NCBI GenBank assembly: GCA_019188255.1
Contig: JAETXT010000006.1
Location: 4,774,001-4,838,000, forward strand
Length of the DNA: 64,000 nt
Source of the DNA: Verticillium longisporum
Lineage: Eukaryota; Ascomycota; Sordariomycetes; Glomerellales; Plectosphaerellaceae
Direction of reading: 5' to 3'
Shown here: positions 30,435 to 43,094 of the stretch, one piece after another
Layout: every line of letters begins with the position of its first letter
Numbering within the stretch: position 1 is the first letter of the stretch
Made by a program: the position numbers and the translations under genes
Notes under the pieces: generated by a model
What the model was told of the DNA's origin: nothing
Databases searched by the model: none
The model's input: the letters and a program-made list of their open reading frames with translations, nothing else

Positions 30435-33400
30435 GCTAGGCGACAACCGTCGGCTCGTTATGGGAGTGGGATTCGGAATGAGAGAGCGTAGGAGGTATGG
30501 GATCGTCGAGAGGAGCAGAGCGAGCTGCACGTGCGGCGGATCTAGTAGAAAGAACAATGCCGCGGTCAGTAGGAGGTCTCGTGGTTGAAGTGCAATGCAA
30601 TGTGTGAAATTGTGTATGAGAACAAGTGAAGACAAGATGAGATCCAGGCGAGGCGAGGCGAAGTGTTGGCTTTTCGTTTGTCGCGGCGGGGTACGTTACG
30701 GGCCGGAAACGGACGAGGCAAGCCATTTAAGACTTTATGATGAGAGAGAGACGGCCGTCCCTTTCCTCATTTGAGTTTGCAGTGGCTGATGTTCCGGCAG
30801 GCGGGTCAAGAACAAGAAGATTGCCATGGAGAAAGTCTTAAGAAGCTTGCGTCTTGCATGGGGCATGTGTGCGACAAGCACGCTGCATTGGCAAGCGACC
30901 GGATTGTTTTCATGCCCGCATCACCACGAGTGCTTGCTCGGCAATGCATGATCAATGCCTGATGCCCACAGCTCACATTTCGACTCAAATCTTGTCTCAT
31001 CGGGAGCAGATTCACAGCGATAATGAAAGCGTAGCATGCAAGTGCGGTGCGGCGCGCAGCATAGTGTTGTACTGTAGTGAGTGGCTGCTATAGTGTCTAG
31101 CAGCCATGCGTAGCGCCAAGTGGAGCGAGGGTAGGGAGCGCCAATGGCTGCACGCGGAATGACAAGCAGATGCAGCATTGATAGGCGAACAGGCCATCGT
31201 CGCCCGCCCAGCCAGCAGCATCCACGCCTCCACACCGACGTGGTCGAGTTGGCTGGCCAAATGGAGCCCTGGCGAGCGCGGCTCCTTATCTGAGTCGCGG
31301 CAGACTGACATCACCGCGACCAGGGGGCCGGGCGACCATGAACCTGCGCGCTCTCGCTCATATCGTCGTGCTTCCACCAAAGAACAGCACACAGCTTGCA
31401 TACATGTGCTGGTGCTGGACATTCGCTTTCGCTAGTCCCGCTGGTGTGCGGAAGGAAGGCAGGCCGTCGATCAACGTCGTCCCTTCTCCTGTCGATTCTT
31501 CGGTGAAGCCTAACGAGTGATTGCGCCTGCTCCCACACCCATTGCCGCCCCGGCTGCGGGTCGGGTCGGTTCCCTGGCATCGAACTGACAGTCCCAATTG
31601 CTGGGTCGCTTTTCGTACATTCGGCTATTCGTACGTCGTCCGTGGCGCTCGTGGTTTCATCTTGTCGTAGGAGGAGGCGGGATGCAAATTGTAGGGAAGG
31701 CGGGGAGTGAGTGGCATGGGCGCTGACACGACTTACCTTACCAAGTAGCGGGTTCTGTACCGTGATGTACTTCGTAGCGTTGAAGGGGTATCGAATGTCC
31801 GCTAGGACAGCGGTGTCAGGAGGCTCAGTCGGCGGATAGTTGGATCTATCGTAGGAGCACCGCGTGAGAGGAATGAAAAGGCAAGAGAAGGGGGAAAAGA
31901 GGGTGGTCAGGCAGAAGGGGGTGATGGGCACGTTTTTATGGCGAGAGGGGGTTGATCTTCCTCACACTTGTGTGCCTTGGGTCCGGGGGAGGGGTCGAGG
32001 ATGGGCAAAGGTGGGCGGAGGGCGACAGGCGATGGTCAAGACACTGGACTAACCTGGGGGCTAACAGGGACAAGTCACTCCGAGATGGGGGAAGGCCCTG
32101 GGAGCGGCGTCGGGATGGAGGTTAAATTTCTGGGTAGCCTTGGGAATTTCCGCCGCGGCCACCACAAGCCGTCGAGCCGATGACGGATGCTTGGTGCAAG
32201 AAAGCGCAGGGCAGACAGGGAACTGAGGCAGGGCCAGTACCGGGGCCAAGTCCTTGATGCACTAGCTACGGTTGCAAGTTCCAGCTAAGCACGTTGACGA
32301 GGGGGCCTTCTTCCGCACCACCAAAGATGCAAAGGCAGGAGCAACCCAAAGGTGGGGGTTATTATGCAGCCGAACAGCCAGACAGGACAAGCCAGGCACA
32401 TGGGTAGGAGGAAAGTGCAACTGAATGCAAAAGCACCCCCTCCTTCCCACCCCCTGTTGTTCCTGGCCCGTGCCTTCCCTGCCACACACAAACCCCCCCC
32501 CCCCTCCGCCTCTGGAGCGAGAGACAACGGCAGCTTGGCATTCAACTCTACCTTACCCTCATCACCTTCCTCGGTGTGCTCCAAGAGGTAGATCGGAAAT
32601 AGGTTGGCAACGGCCTGTCGACACCAGTTCCGTATATAAAAGGTATTGAGGGAACTTAACTTGAAACCAGAAATCGTCACTGTGCTTGTCGCTGCCATTC
32701 GAATCTGACCGAAGGGCTAAGGCCTTCGGACAAAGCCAGGAGGGGCAAAGCACGTGTCAGAAAACACCGCATCCCTCGTTCAACATGCTGTCTCATCGGT
32801 CCACTTCACCACAGCCTACGTTGCTCAACACGTACATCTCGGGCGATTATTACCCTGGTCCATAAGCAGCCTTCGGTCTGGTCGCTGAGCAGCCACCTCA
32901 CCGGCGTCGCAACACAACGCCTGCCGTTTCTTGGCCTCGTCTGGCTGGGCGGTGAGTGGCAGCGCCCTGTCATGTTATGCAGCCTCAGCAGCAGTCTCTT
33001 CCCCAGCCAGCGGCTGACCAGCTCTGGGAATGACGACGAGCCTGTCGAGAGCCAACGGTGCACCTTGAAGCGTCGCCATGTCTGAGTCTCTGCCTCCCTC
33101 TGATGAAGGCCACTGCCCAACGATCCCCGCCTTGGTGGCGCCGTTGGGGGTATTCTCCATGGAAGAAAGAAGCTCCAGTAACAAGTGGTCGCGGTCTCCT
33201 CGGCCGTCCAGCCAGAGACTGGCCATTTCGGAGCCTGTCGAAGCCTTGACGGACCCTCGAGCGAATCGACTGGCATGAATGGCTTTGGCGCCGTAAAATA
33301 TTTGGTGTCAGGCAAATTTCAACACCACACATCTGTTCAGGCCAGACATGCGACCCCAATTGCCCAATCGCCCCGAAGGCCAGGACCCCCGTCCCCAAGA

Positions 33401-36400
33401 TGCACCCCACATCCGCATGCAGAGCTGCAAGGATGTGGAGGTCTCGGTGGCTGGCTTGTGCTCGAGGGGAGATCCCTGCACATCCGTCGCATCTCGCGAA
33501 ACAAAAATGTCATCGTCGAGCGACCCCAGAGCTCCCACCAATCACCAAATCCGATTTCAAAGAGGTCGCCTCGGCCGATGTCGCCTCCAAGGTCTTGCCC
33601 GCCGGCCAAAGCTGCAACGTGCTGTTGGCGTCTTGCAGATGCACCCCCATCGAACCCCTCCAGCCTCCTGGTACGGGACCCTTTTTTATTGACGCAGCGC
33701 CGTCATCCACTGCAACCCTTCAGCCCGGGACAACAGCCGAACCCATTGTAGTCAGTGGTTCGTCCACACCATCAGGAGGGAGGGCTGATCGAACATGTGC
33801 CGCGGACATGTGCTCGTGGATAATTTGATCGCCCACACCACAATTATCGAACCGGCAGAAACACAATCGCAAAAAGACAGTGCTTCAGTCTCTTCATGAA
33901 AGTAAGAACCTGAGAATACCCTGAATGACCATGTCAATGGTGAACAGACAGCAGCCTCGTATCACTGCGTTGTGTCGCTATTATTGCCTTTTTGTCCCAC
34001 CTTTCTTCTGCGAGACACCGCAAGGTCGTCTAGGATGGTTCGCCCGTCAGGCCATAAGTGTGGTGCATGGAGGGGCATTGCGAATGAGGGGCTATGGGGT
34101 TTCAACGCCAGAATTGGAATCCGTGGACAGCAGAACACTCGTGGCGAACGGAGGGAAGGGGCCTTTTTCTTCTGAGCGCCAGAGCCGTAGCCAGCGCGTT
34201 TGAAAGACCAAAAAACCCTCAATGCCTTGTCGCGCGCCGCCATCGATCGTTGCCCAATCGCGACAGTGTCTCTCGGGCGAATCTGAGTTCTGGCCAATAG
34301 AGGCTGGCCCGGTTTACATTGGCACTGCTGCGATTCGGCACATCTCGTTCCAGTTGAAGCTGTTCTGGAGGTTTGGGTATGGCCCCATCTATCGCGTTGT
34401 CAATACATCGACATGGAGAAATAAGAAGAGTCGACCAATCACTTGTCACATCGGCGCCATCTCTCGTCTTATCTCAGACCAACCGAAACGACACTGACCC
34501 TCCACGCATGCACATGCTGGGAAATGGATCCAGCAGAGGGGGGTTTCTTACTAGTCGCATGCGCTTCTGCTGGTAACCCCCCCGCGGCACGTTCCAGTTC
34601 TGGCAATCTGGGAGATCTTGCGGCGGGACGGCTTCCTTGCTGGCGGCGCCGCACTGATGCATGTCTCGGCCTCTGAGAGGACGACGATGTTGCTAGCCCA
34701 TGTCAAAATCCATCACTGACCGCGTGAACGGTGTCGAGGGTCGGCATATCCTACGTCACCGAACACAAGTGCATACCAGAGATATTCAACGACTCACAAC
34801 TCAACAGGCGTGTTGGCGATGCACGGTATCACAAGAGACTTTCTTGGTGTGTGAAGGAGGGGTTTCGACAGATTCGGTGACAGACGCTCCTCCGATCAGC
34901 AATCTTATCCTCTAATTCGTGTCCGTGGAAATCGGGAAATCGGGGTGAGAAAGAGGGGAAGGGGTGTTCAAAGGCGAACGGCGGGGGGGGGACATTCCAA
35001 TAGACGTTCCCTGATCACAACGTCCACAAGTACGAATTAGGGGGTTTCGTGATGGTGACGAGGGCTGCCAGCACTAGGATATAGCCGATGCCGCGGCTGA
35101 CCTGACGCAGGAGGTATTATAAATATGTGATTCGTTCCTGGTCGAAATTCCCCATCTTCGTTTGGCCTTAACTGCGGAGTCGAAGCGGCGAGGACGAGGA
35201 CGTCGCCGTATGGGACACAGGAGCATCAGGCGTGACACGGCCGAGGGGAGCCCGAGAGAGAGGCACTGGGACCACCCGACATCGGCCGAGCGGCCAAGGC
35301 CAGACAGAAGGGGGGGCGCAACTGCGACACCGCCCTGGCTCTCGCCCTCGTCCTCGCGTTCGTCTGAGCCCAGACCGACGCAGGAGAATGGGAAAAACCC
35401 ACTCGGGTCAGCGAGATCCTCGTTTCCGCCGGCGCGACATTGAGAGATTTTTCTGCCAGGCAGCAGGTGGGCAGAGACGGTCAGAGAGGTGTCTGGCGAC
35501 GCCAACCAATGCGTGCGCCGGTCAATGTCAGCTGCACCCGGAAACTCCCGATGCGACTACGGCGGGAGGGTCGCGGGCCACGGTGGCGGACAAGACCCCC
35601 CCTCTGCTGACGCCAGTTTGCGCGGAAGGAGACGAGCGGGCGGGGCGGTAAAGAGGCAGAGCTGAATTTCCCCGGGCGGGAACCCCATTTCCATTACCTC
35701 AGAAAAAATGTCGCATTATCCATGCTGGCCCAGACCTCCGCCGAAGAGGTAAACCACCCTTCTCCTTGCCTTGCCTTGTCTCCCCGCCCCCCTCTCCGGG
35801 CGCCTGAAGAGGTTTGCGGCACGGAACATGTTGCAGTAGGATGGTCGCGTGAGTAGGCTGCAGGGAGGCGGAAGCCGCTAGGTGTTCTGGAACAGGGGGA
35901 GACGATGAGGAGAGTTTGATTGAGTTACGAAATGGCAGGAGGAGGCCTGATGCGGTTACGAAATCAGGGGGTAACGGATTTGTAGATATCTTGATGAATT
36001 TACGAAATCACGGTCCACGGTCGTACGCCGACTGTCATGCTACCACGACAAGCCAGGACTCGGCAGATTGAGCTGGATCGTGGTTGGTGAGTGCAGTTGG
36101 GGCCGGCACTTGCCTCCCGGGGCCCCTCTCGGAGCTCTGGGAGGGATCAGGTGGTAAAAAGGTGAGCTGGGAGAGGCGATTGGAGCGTCGCCCTACCTGA
36201 CTTGTGTGGACGGGACAAAAGGCGTCCAAGAAAGAGTATTCTTTTTGAGACGGCATTTGTCGTTGGTAAGGAAGGGACTCGCTCCAGGGGGCGGAGAGGA
36301 GAGAGGGGCAGGGGGAGGGGAAGGGGCTCGCGAATCTGAAAACAAGCATTGGCAGGCGCCGCAAGCGCTAGGATGCGCGCGGCTGTGAGTGAATGTGGGG

Positions 36401-36742
36401 TAAAGGGGGGGACAGGCAGGAAGCAGGAAGCTTGGGCCCTGCAGCCACATGGGTAGCAACTGCCAAGCCGAAGCCACTACGGACATGTCGTGACTTGTTT
36501 ACTTCCTGCCCCATGACGTTTCTGTGACTATCCGAACGTGACAACGTCCATTTTCTCCAACCCCCGACATCCCAGACATCCCGGGTTCCTCTTACGCATC
36601 AGTTCAACGACGACCTCCGACTGAAGGCGGAAGGGCGAAAAAAACGAACAAACTCTAACCTTCCCTTCTGACGACCTGCAACGAATAGGACACATCCCAA
36701 CCCCTCCTCGCCGGCCATTCAGCCCATGAGGCACACACCATC
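30435..36742. other. 6.3 kb gene desert between divergent genes
   Basis: This holds the divergent upstream regions of glutamate synthase (minus) and Apc15 (plus). Many short ORFs lie on both strands; none has a recognisable domain, and no splice-linked set gives a convincing protein. A C12 run lies at 32493-32504. GC-rich and G-rich tracts are present at 35270-35650 and 36280-36420. Confidence 0.55.
32493..32504 (+). repeat. C homopolymer, 12 bases
   Basis: There are twelve consecutive C in intergenic DNA. Confidence 0.95.
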
Positions 36743-37997
36743 ATGTTCGGTCTCCTTCCAGACCTGACCCCTCGAGACGTACGCTCGAACCCCCCCTCCC
36801 TTCTCCGCCTCCTTTCTCCTCCATCGTGAAGGCCTGACCTCCTGCACGTTGCAAACTCTGACCTGCGGCGTGATGTGATAACCTTTGACTGACTTTTTCT
36901 CTCCCTAGTCACACTCGGTCTGGTACTCGTCCTCCCGAAACCCGCAGCACCACCCGCCCGCGCCCGACCCATCTGTCGATCACACGAACCCGCACCCCGA
37001 CCATGCCGCCCAGCAGTCCTCGTCGCGCCGCGCCGGCCAGCTACTCCTCGAGCGGTCCCAGCTCGCGCGCCTGCGCGCCGACGAGCACAACCTCGACCGT
37101 CGCCGCCTCAACGTGCAGAACTTTGGCAGCACATGGCTCAAGCCTCCCGGCGTGCCCAAGACGCTGCACCAGATGCGCGAGGAGCGGCGCGAGGCCGAGG
37201 AGCACGCCGAGGCCGTGCGCCGCGAGCAGCTGCAGCAGGAGCTCGCCGAGGCTGAGGAAGGCGGGGGCCCCGAGGAGGATGATGAGACGGCCGACATGGA
37301 GGACCTGGGCGACGGCGCGCGGGATCTCGAGGAGATTCCCGATGCCGATGCCGTGGGCATGGAGCTTAGTGCCATTGGCGAGTCGTCGACGGATGAAGCG
37401 TCCGACTCGGATAGTAGCAGCGCAGCGAGCGGGGATGGCGATGACGATGACGACGATGGGTCGAGGGCCGGGGACGGGCCTGGCAGGGGGGAGGCGCTGC
37501 GGGAGGAGCGCAGGGCGGAGCTCGTGCAGGCGCGGATGCGCATGGCGCGCGGCGGCGACGACGATGTGTACGGGGCCGACGAGGAGGAGATGGAAGCCGA
37601 AACTGAGGGACAGCTGCTGCTCGAGGACGAGGGCGACAGCTTCCTGCCTGTGCATGGTCAGGTCGCCGACGAGGACCTCGACATGGACGCCGACCTCGAC
37701 GGCAGCATGGCTGACGGAGCCGAGCTCAGCGGCGTCTACGAGCACACGGACACCGAGGCCGAGCTAAGCAGCAGCCTGCCCTCGGACAGCAGTGACGCCG
37801 AGGACGAGGACGACGTGGGTTTCGCACCGCGGTCGTCCCTCGGGGCTGGCGTGCTGAGGCCGCCGACGAGTCCGACGATGCAGGGGCGCGGTCAGACCCA
37901 TCCGCGGCAGGATATGGACCTCAGCAGTCTCTTGTCAGGAGGAGACAGCAGCATGCTGGGGAGCAGTCCGCAGGCGAGGGCTGCGCCGCAGCGGTAG
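36743..37997 (+). CDS. apc15: Anaphase-promoting complex subunit Mnd2/Apc15
   Basis: There are two exons: 36743-36778 (12 codons, MFGLLPDLTPRD) and 36909-37997; the intron is 130 nt with GTACGC/CTAG ends. The protein has 374 residues. The Apc15/Mnd2 signature FGSTWLKPPGVPKTLHQM lies at about 84-101. It is followed by a charged helix (REERREAEEHAEAVRREQ) and a long Asp/Glu/Ser-rich low-complexity tail. Apc15 sits in the APC/C platform and promotes turnover of mitotic checkpoint complexes; yeast Mnd2 restrains APC/C-Ama1 in meiosis. A length well over the human protein (about 120 residues) is due to the acidic tail, as in other fungi. There is no frame problem. Confidence 0.85.
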
Positions 37998-39834
37998 CGT
38001 GAACAAGGTTGGGCGTTGCTTTGGAGCGGTGCCGCTCTTTAGGCACGACGGCAGCGCGTCTTGAATCTGGCGTTCTATGGGGGGGCGCATTAGCATGGTA
38101 CGGGGGCTTGGGCTCCGTAAAAGGTCGAGGCCACTGCAGCCGATGAACGGGCCTGTTTTACGATTTATGAGTAGGAAACATTACCTGTGCCACTGCCAGG
38201 GATGAAAGCGAGAATGTGGAGAGCGAAAGCATCCTTGAACATGATTCAATCTGCATTTGCCTCCTGTTGGTGTGTGCTGCATTGTTGTTGTTGAGTGGGT
38301 TGTGCCGTGGTGTTTATTCTTGTGTTTATTGCCCCATTCGTGAAGAGGGTCCCAGGTGCTTCCACGGGATATGTCCTGGCGGAGCTCTTTTGTGCCCTCT
38401 GATTGTTGTTCTGGTGGCATGGTGAGCAAGCAGATCAATATCAGAAAAGGTGGCCCAGGCCAGCAAAGGGTTCAAGGCTGTATTGAACTGAGAGTTTCCC
38501 TGTCGGTTCGTTGCCCATTTTGAAAGGTGAACAACGGAAAACAGTTCGTGCTGGAGCTCTCTGTTACGACTCAGAGTGCATGATACACAAGCCTTGTTCG
38601 ATTCCGGCGAGGTATACCTAATCTTGTCTTAATTTCTCTGCTGGGCGTGGTGAGTGCGAGACTCGTCGCTGCCGGCGCCCCAACAGGATTCCTCTTCTCT
38701 TGTTTTGAGTAGGCCGGGGATGACCTTGTCAAGTATCGAAGTTCCCCAAGCCGGTGACAAGGAAACAAAATGCCCCTTAGGTGCGCCTCCTGGCATCGTA
38801 TATCAATTGCTGATCAAGTCTTGGCAAAAATAGTCGGCGACCGCATATTCAACGACCACATTTTCGCAAGCTAAGTAGGTGGTTGGCATATATGTGCCTG
38901 ACACGCTGATATCTTCCAATACCGTGGCCCAAGTTCTACTGTGGTAGCAGAATGGAGGAGTCACCACGAAGGTCGCTGCACTAATAACTTTCAGCCTTCC
39001 CACGCTGGTCTCATCCGTGCAGTGGTGTAGTCGACGTAGTGTCAGGTGGCACTTGAATTCTGGTATGCATGGCGATTGTGAAGGCAGGCTGATGACAAGA
39101 CGATTTCTGAACGGGCACCCTCGATTTCAGGCACTGATTTTTCCGAAGAAGGCAACTCGAAGCTTTATCAATATGTCTAGTCTGATGATCACTTGGAAGC
39201 TATCGCTGAACTTATTAGGCGGGCAGCTCTTCAACGCAGTACAGTCAAGAATACCTCGCAAAACGAACTTATACAGGCCCCCAAAAAGACCATCGCGAAG
39301 TGGCAGGGGACCACAACGTCACCAAGGTTCTTGAAATGGTCCATGCTGCTACCTACCCGTTGCCGAGGCTTGTGTTGAGCGAAAATCGCTGGGCCACACG
39401 TAAAGCTGGCAAAGGTCGAGGACACAATTTGATCCCTGCAATGATTTACCAAGTAGTCCCGGAAGACTTGGATGCCAATCAGGCAGGCTACAAGGTGAAG
39501 TTTATATCCGAATATCATGGTGTCACATTATGACCAGAGCACTACCACGCCCATGTCCGGACTTATGCCTACTGATCGACTGCCATTGCCACACACGGGC
39601 AAGACAGCCACAAACATTTCCCCTCCTATCGTTCAATAGAAAGCCTTCAAGCCATGTATTATGCACTCCAGACATTACAGCCTCCGCAGAGAAAACAACG
39701 CAGTCTCCTTTTTCCAAAGCTCACGCCAAACGCCAATGGTGCAACCTAGACCGTCCCAGAAACTCCATAGTCGGCAGCCCACAAGCCAGGCACACATGCA
39801 AGCCCCCCCTCCCCCTCCTCCCGTTTCCCCGCCG
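37998..39834. other. Intergenic region with a lower-GC island
   Basis: Between convergent Apc15 and Bet1. From about 38530 to 39660 the base composition is visibly more AT-rich than the flanks. It contains short ORF fragments on both strands (for example plus strand 39193-39378 and 39300-39533) without recognisable domains. It may be a decayed gene or element; I cannot assign it. Confidence 0.45.
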
Positions 39835-40616
39835 CTAAAAGACCCAGACGTAGAAGAACAGGAAGCCAACAGCGGCGAAGAAGGCAAGCCACACCTTCCA
39901 GCCGATGCCGGTCTTCTGCGCCATGACGAGCATCCTGTTCATGGTGCCGCGGATGCGCAGCCGCGTCGAGTCAAACGTGTCGTTCATCTTCTCCGCCAGG
40001 GCCGAGGAGTCGCGAATCTCGTCGCCAATGGCGTGTGTCATCTGCGGGAAGGAATCAGCTGTACGCTCGTAGACCAGGGGGGTGAAGCAGGAGGGGGACA
40101 TACGTCCTTCAGGATCTTGACCTTGCCCAGGATACCCTCGACCTGGGCATCATTCTGGCTCTCGAGCTCGTTGAGCACGGCGTCGCTGTACTGGCCCCTT
40201 TGCTGCACGTCAGCTTGCTGTTCGCCACGGCGCCTCTATCGGCGGGATCTGGGAAGGGGGAATGCGTTGCACACGTACTTGCGGTTTGGGGTCGCAGACC
40301 GGAAGCCGCCCGGCGCGCCAAAGGCAGGCGAAGATGTCGCGCCGTTGCTGTTGCCGCCGGCATAGCCGTAGCCGTCGCCGCCCCTGGGACCGGCGCTCGG
40401 TGGACGACGGGAGCCGTCGTTGTAGCCTTCGAAGAGGGCGCTGCGGGAGTCGCGCTGGTGGAGGGAGGATGGGCCGAATCTGGGAACCGGGCCGTGTTAG
40501 CTGGGGGTCGCTGTAGAAGAGGCGCGTCGCGACGGGTAGCTGCGAGCGTTGCTGCGAGGCAGAGAGCCCATTGTGTTGTGTCGCTGGAAAGGGGGCTCGA
40601 CGGACCTTGATGCCAT
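39835..40616 (-). CDS. bet1: Bet1-type SNARE (ER-Golgi transport)
   Basis: There are four exons: 40606-40616, 40279-40479, 40104-40197 and 39835-40041, giving 170 residues with all phases closing. The first exon is only 11 nt and encodes MAS plus two bases of Arg. Splicing yields the fungal Bet1 start MASRFGPSSLHQRDSRSALF. A Gly/Ser/Pro-rich segment precedes the SNARE helix (QYSDAVLNELESQNDAQVEG through ALAEKMNDTFDSTRLRIRGT). One C-terminal TM anchor follows (WKVWLAFFAAVGFLFFYVW). Bet1 is the Qc-SNARE that acts with Sed5, Bos1 and Sec22 in fusion of COPII vesicles with the Golgi. Reading on without the first splice hits TAA after 39 codons, so splicing is required. Confidence 0.87.
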
Positions 40617-41718
40617 GATGATCGGGTTCTGCTGATGTGATCGTCTATAGGTGGTGGTGATGCAGGGCGCAGAGCGGCGCAGGGAGATGCATCCGCGTTC
40701 GTGATGTCCAGCGGTGCTTCGAGCTTCGTGCCTTGTAAGACAGCGTCGAGTCGTAGGATAGGTAGAGACTTTGATGTTTCTCGCTTTCCGGGGGGGGATG
40801 AGGGTCGTATTGATGGCCGTCGCTGACAGGGTTCTGAACTTTTTGCGACCCCCCGTCGAGATCAGATTGCCGTTGTCCAAGGATAGATGGCTGATAGAGC
40901 ACAGGTGTTCATTAAAGTCGACGGGCCCATGTGGCGTCACCGTCACTGGCTGCACTCAGTCCACTGTTACGTTTAGGCGGCGCAAGGGGAGAGAAGAGGG
41001 GGGGCGAATGTGTGCAGGGACCTGAGGGGGGCCCAATGAGGCATGGCCGAACATGGGCCAATGGCGTGTTGTTGCCCATTGCTGTTTCGACTCGGTCCCC
41101 TCGTGATGGCTTCATGTGCCCCTTGCTCAATCGATCTCAACAACGTGGAGCAACCATCTCGGGAACAGCTTCTGCAGCTGCCGCCGAACGGCATGCATGT
41201 CTGTCGAGTGGTAACAGACATGTTCATCACGTTATGAGACTGCATATTCGTTGGGCGCAGGCCAAGGGCCTCTGCACCACGACTCACACCGCCACATAGG
41301 TGGATGCCAGCCTCCCTGACCACCACTGTGAAATTGCAAGCTCCCGCTGCGCAACACATCTGCGTCGCTCCCCTGCAAGCGAAGGTTCCGTGATTGCGGG
41401 ACGCAGCCTTAACAACATGTATTCATGGGTCTTAGCTACCACAGCGCGAGGTGCGACAGCAAGAACTCGATTCCCAACCACTGGATCCCAGGCAAGAAAG
41501 AGGCCTGTCCAGAAGTCGCATCGTGCCTCATCCGTCGCGCCATCCTCCGTCACGCTCCTGTCCAAGCTCAAATCGCATTCATCATGTCATCATCCCGGCG
41601 CTCCGGCCAGCCATAACTTTTTTGTTGTCGTCGTGTGTTGCCGATTGCCCTTTTCCCTTCTTCAGGCCGAGAATAAAAAAATTACTCTCAAAGGACCCGT
41701 AAGCAGGCTGATGCAGGC
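40617..41718. other. Intergenic region between two minus-strand genes
   Basis: This is the promoter of bet1 and the 3' flank of chz1. Only short overlapping ORFs are present; no gene seen. Confidence 0.5.
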
Positions 41719-42234
41719 TTAGTCGGTGTCCATCTTGGAGTCCGTGTCCTCGGGCGCATTGAAGTCCTCGTCATCATCGTCCTCGTCGTCCTGGGCAGGG
41801 TTCTCCTCGGCGGCCTTGGCCCAGTCGATGACACGGCCACGGGTGCGGCGGCCGCCCTCGACAATGTTGTTCAGGTCAATCTCCTCGAGGCCGTCCTCTT
41901 CCTCGATGGCTGCGCAAATCATGTCAGTCACGGTGTCGTGTAGGAGCGCGGGGCACAATGGTGGGGGTAGGGATGGAAAGAGTAGAGAGAGGAAGGCAGT
42001 CGCGTCTTACCGGGCTGGTTGGTCTGCCGGGGCGCAAAATGTTAGCGATGCAATCACAATGGAGCATGAATTTGTATGCGCAGGTTGCGCACTTACAGTC
42101 TCCTCCTCGTCGCTGGAGCTGCTGTCACCCTCGTCCATGGCGCTGTCCTCGACGCTGGTCTCGGCGACACCCTTGCCCTTGTTGGCGGGGGTCTCCTCGG
42201 CGAGCTGGTTGTTGGTGGGCTCCTGGGCAGACAT
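41719..42234 (-). CDS. chz1: Histone H2A.Z-specific chaperone Chz1
   Basis: There are three exons: 42097-42234, a 13-nt microexon at 42011-42023, and 41719-41909. The protein is 113 residues. An acidic Ser/Glu/Asp stretch (DSSSSDEEET) is joined through the microexon (TNQP) to AIEEEDGLEEIDLNN. Then comes the CHZ motif IVEGGRRTRGRVID, which in the yeast protein contacts the H2A.Z-H2B dimer. The C-terminus is again acidic. The small size, the motif and the flanking acidic segments fit Chz1, a nuclear chaperone delivering Htz1-H2B to the SWR1 complex. Introns are 101 nt (41910-42010) and 73 nt (42024-42096) with GTAAGA and GTAAGT donors. Confidence 0.88.
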
Positions 42235-43094
42235 GGTGTCGGTTGTGTATTTGGTTTGGGGAGGGGAAAGCTGTGGTTGAGTTTTTCGCGTGTTTGGTGG
42301 TAGGTAGGAGGAAGTAGAGTAGGCACGGAGCTGGGCTGCACGACGGGGTGGGAGCGTGAAGTGGAGGTGAGGCGGCGCGAAGTGGGTTTTATCACTTGCG
42401 CCTTTCTTTTGCTGCCATTGCTGGCGCCTTCCCCAGCACAGCTCTCGCCAAAGCTTGCGAGCTCAGCGGTTGGCGGCGGGCAGCTCCTCCCTAGCAACCA
42501 CTCTACTGCCTGTTTCGGACTAGTGCAGAGCTCCCTCGATTGGTGACAGGCACGTGACTGTTGGGAGAAGACATGTCGCCCCTCGATGACCTGAGTAGGT
42601 TGAGCATCAAGGGAGGGACCGTAGAGTCAAAAGGCTGGGGGGTTCATCTCGCTGTTCTAGGCAAGTGGTGGCTGGAGAAGCCTCTATGGACCGCTCTCGC
42701 AGATCAAGTATGCCATGGACCGTCACTAGAGCACATATCATTCAACACCGGGTCACCAACCACCACTGACTTGCTTGCGTGATGTATTAGTAGTATGTTT
42801 CTCTTCATCCGCTCTGTTCCGTCCCGACAGAGTAGCCGAGCTATTGCCTGCCTACTGGTTCAGATCGCGTGCCTAGCATCATGAACGACAAGCTGATCGT
42901 TGTGTCTTCCGCATGCCCTTGACAGACAGAAGCTCGTAGAGTCTAGTCCATCAAATGAAACTCGACCTGCCAAGATCCCGCAAAGACAACACCAGCCCTC
43001 CCAGTCCTGTCCATCCCGACGCGCCAACTTGACAACGTCGACCCCGCAAGGATGAAGCAGAACAACCAGTCAACCAACTACCCTCTCCGCCCGC
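42235..43094. other. Intergenic region, chz1 promoter side
   Basis: No gene is supported. On the chz1 coding strand the sequence just upstream of the ATG is CT- and CA-rich, as expected of a leader. Confidence 0.5.

Noticed and set aside
31311..31931. 206-codon minus-strand ORF upstream of glutamate synthase
   Set aside because: No domain, no leader/intron context, composition of a chance ORF.
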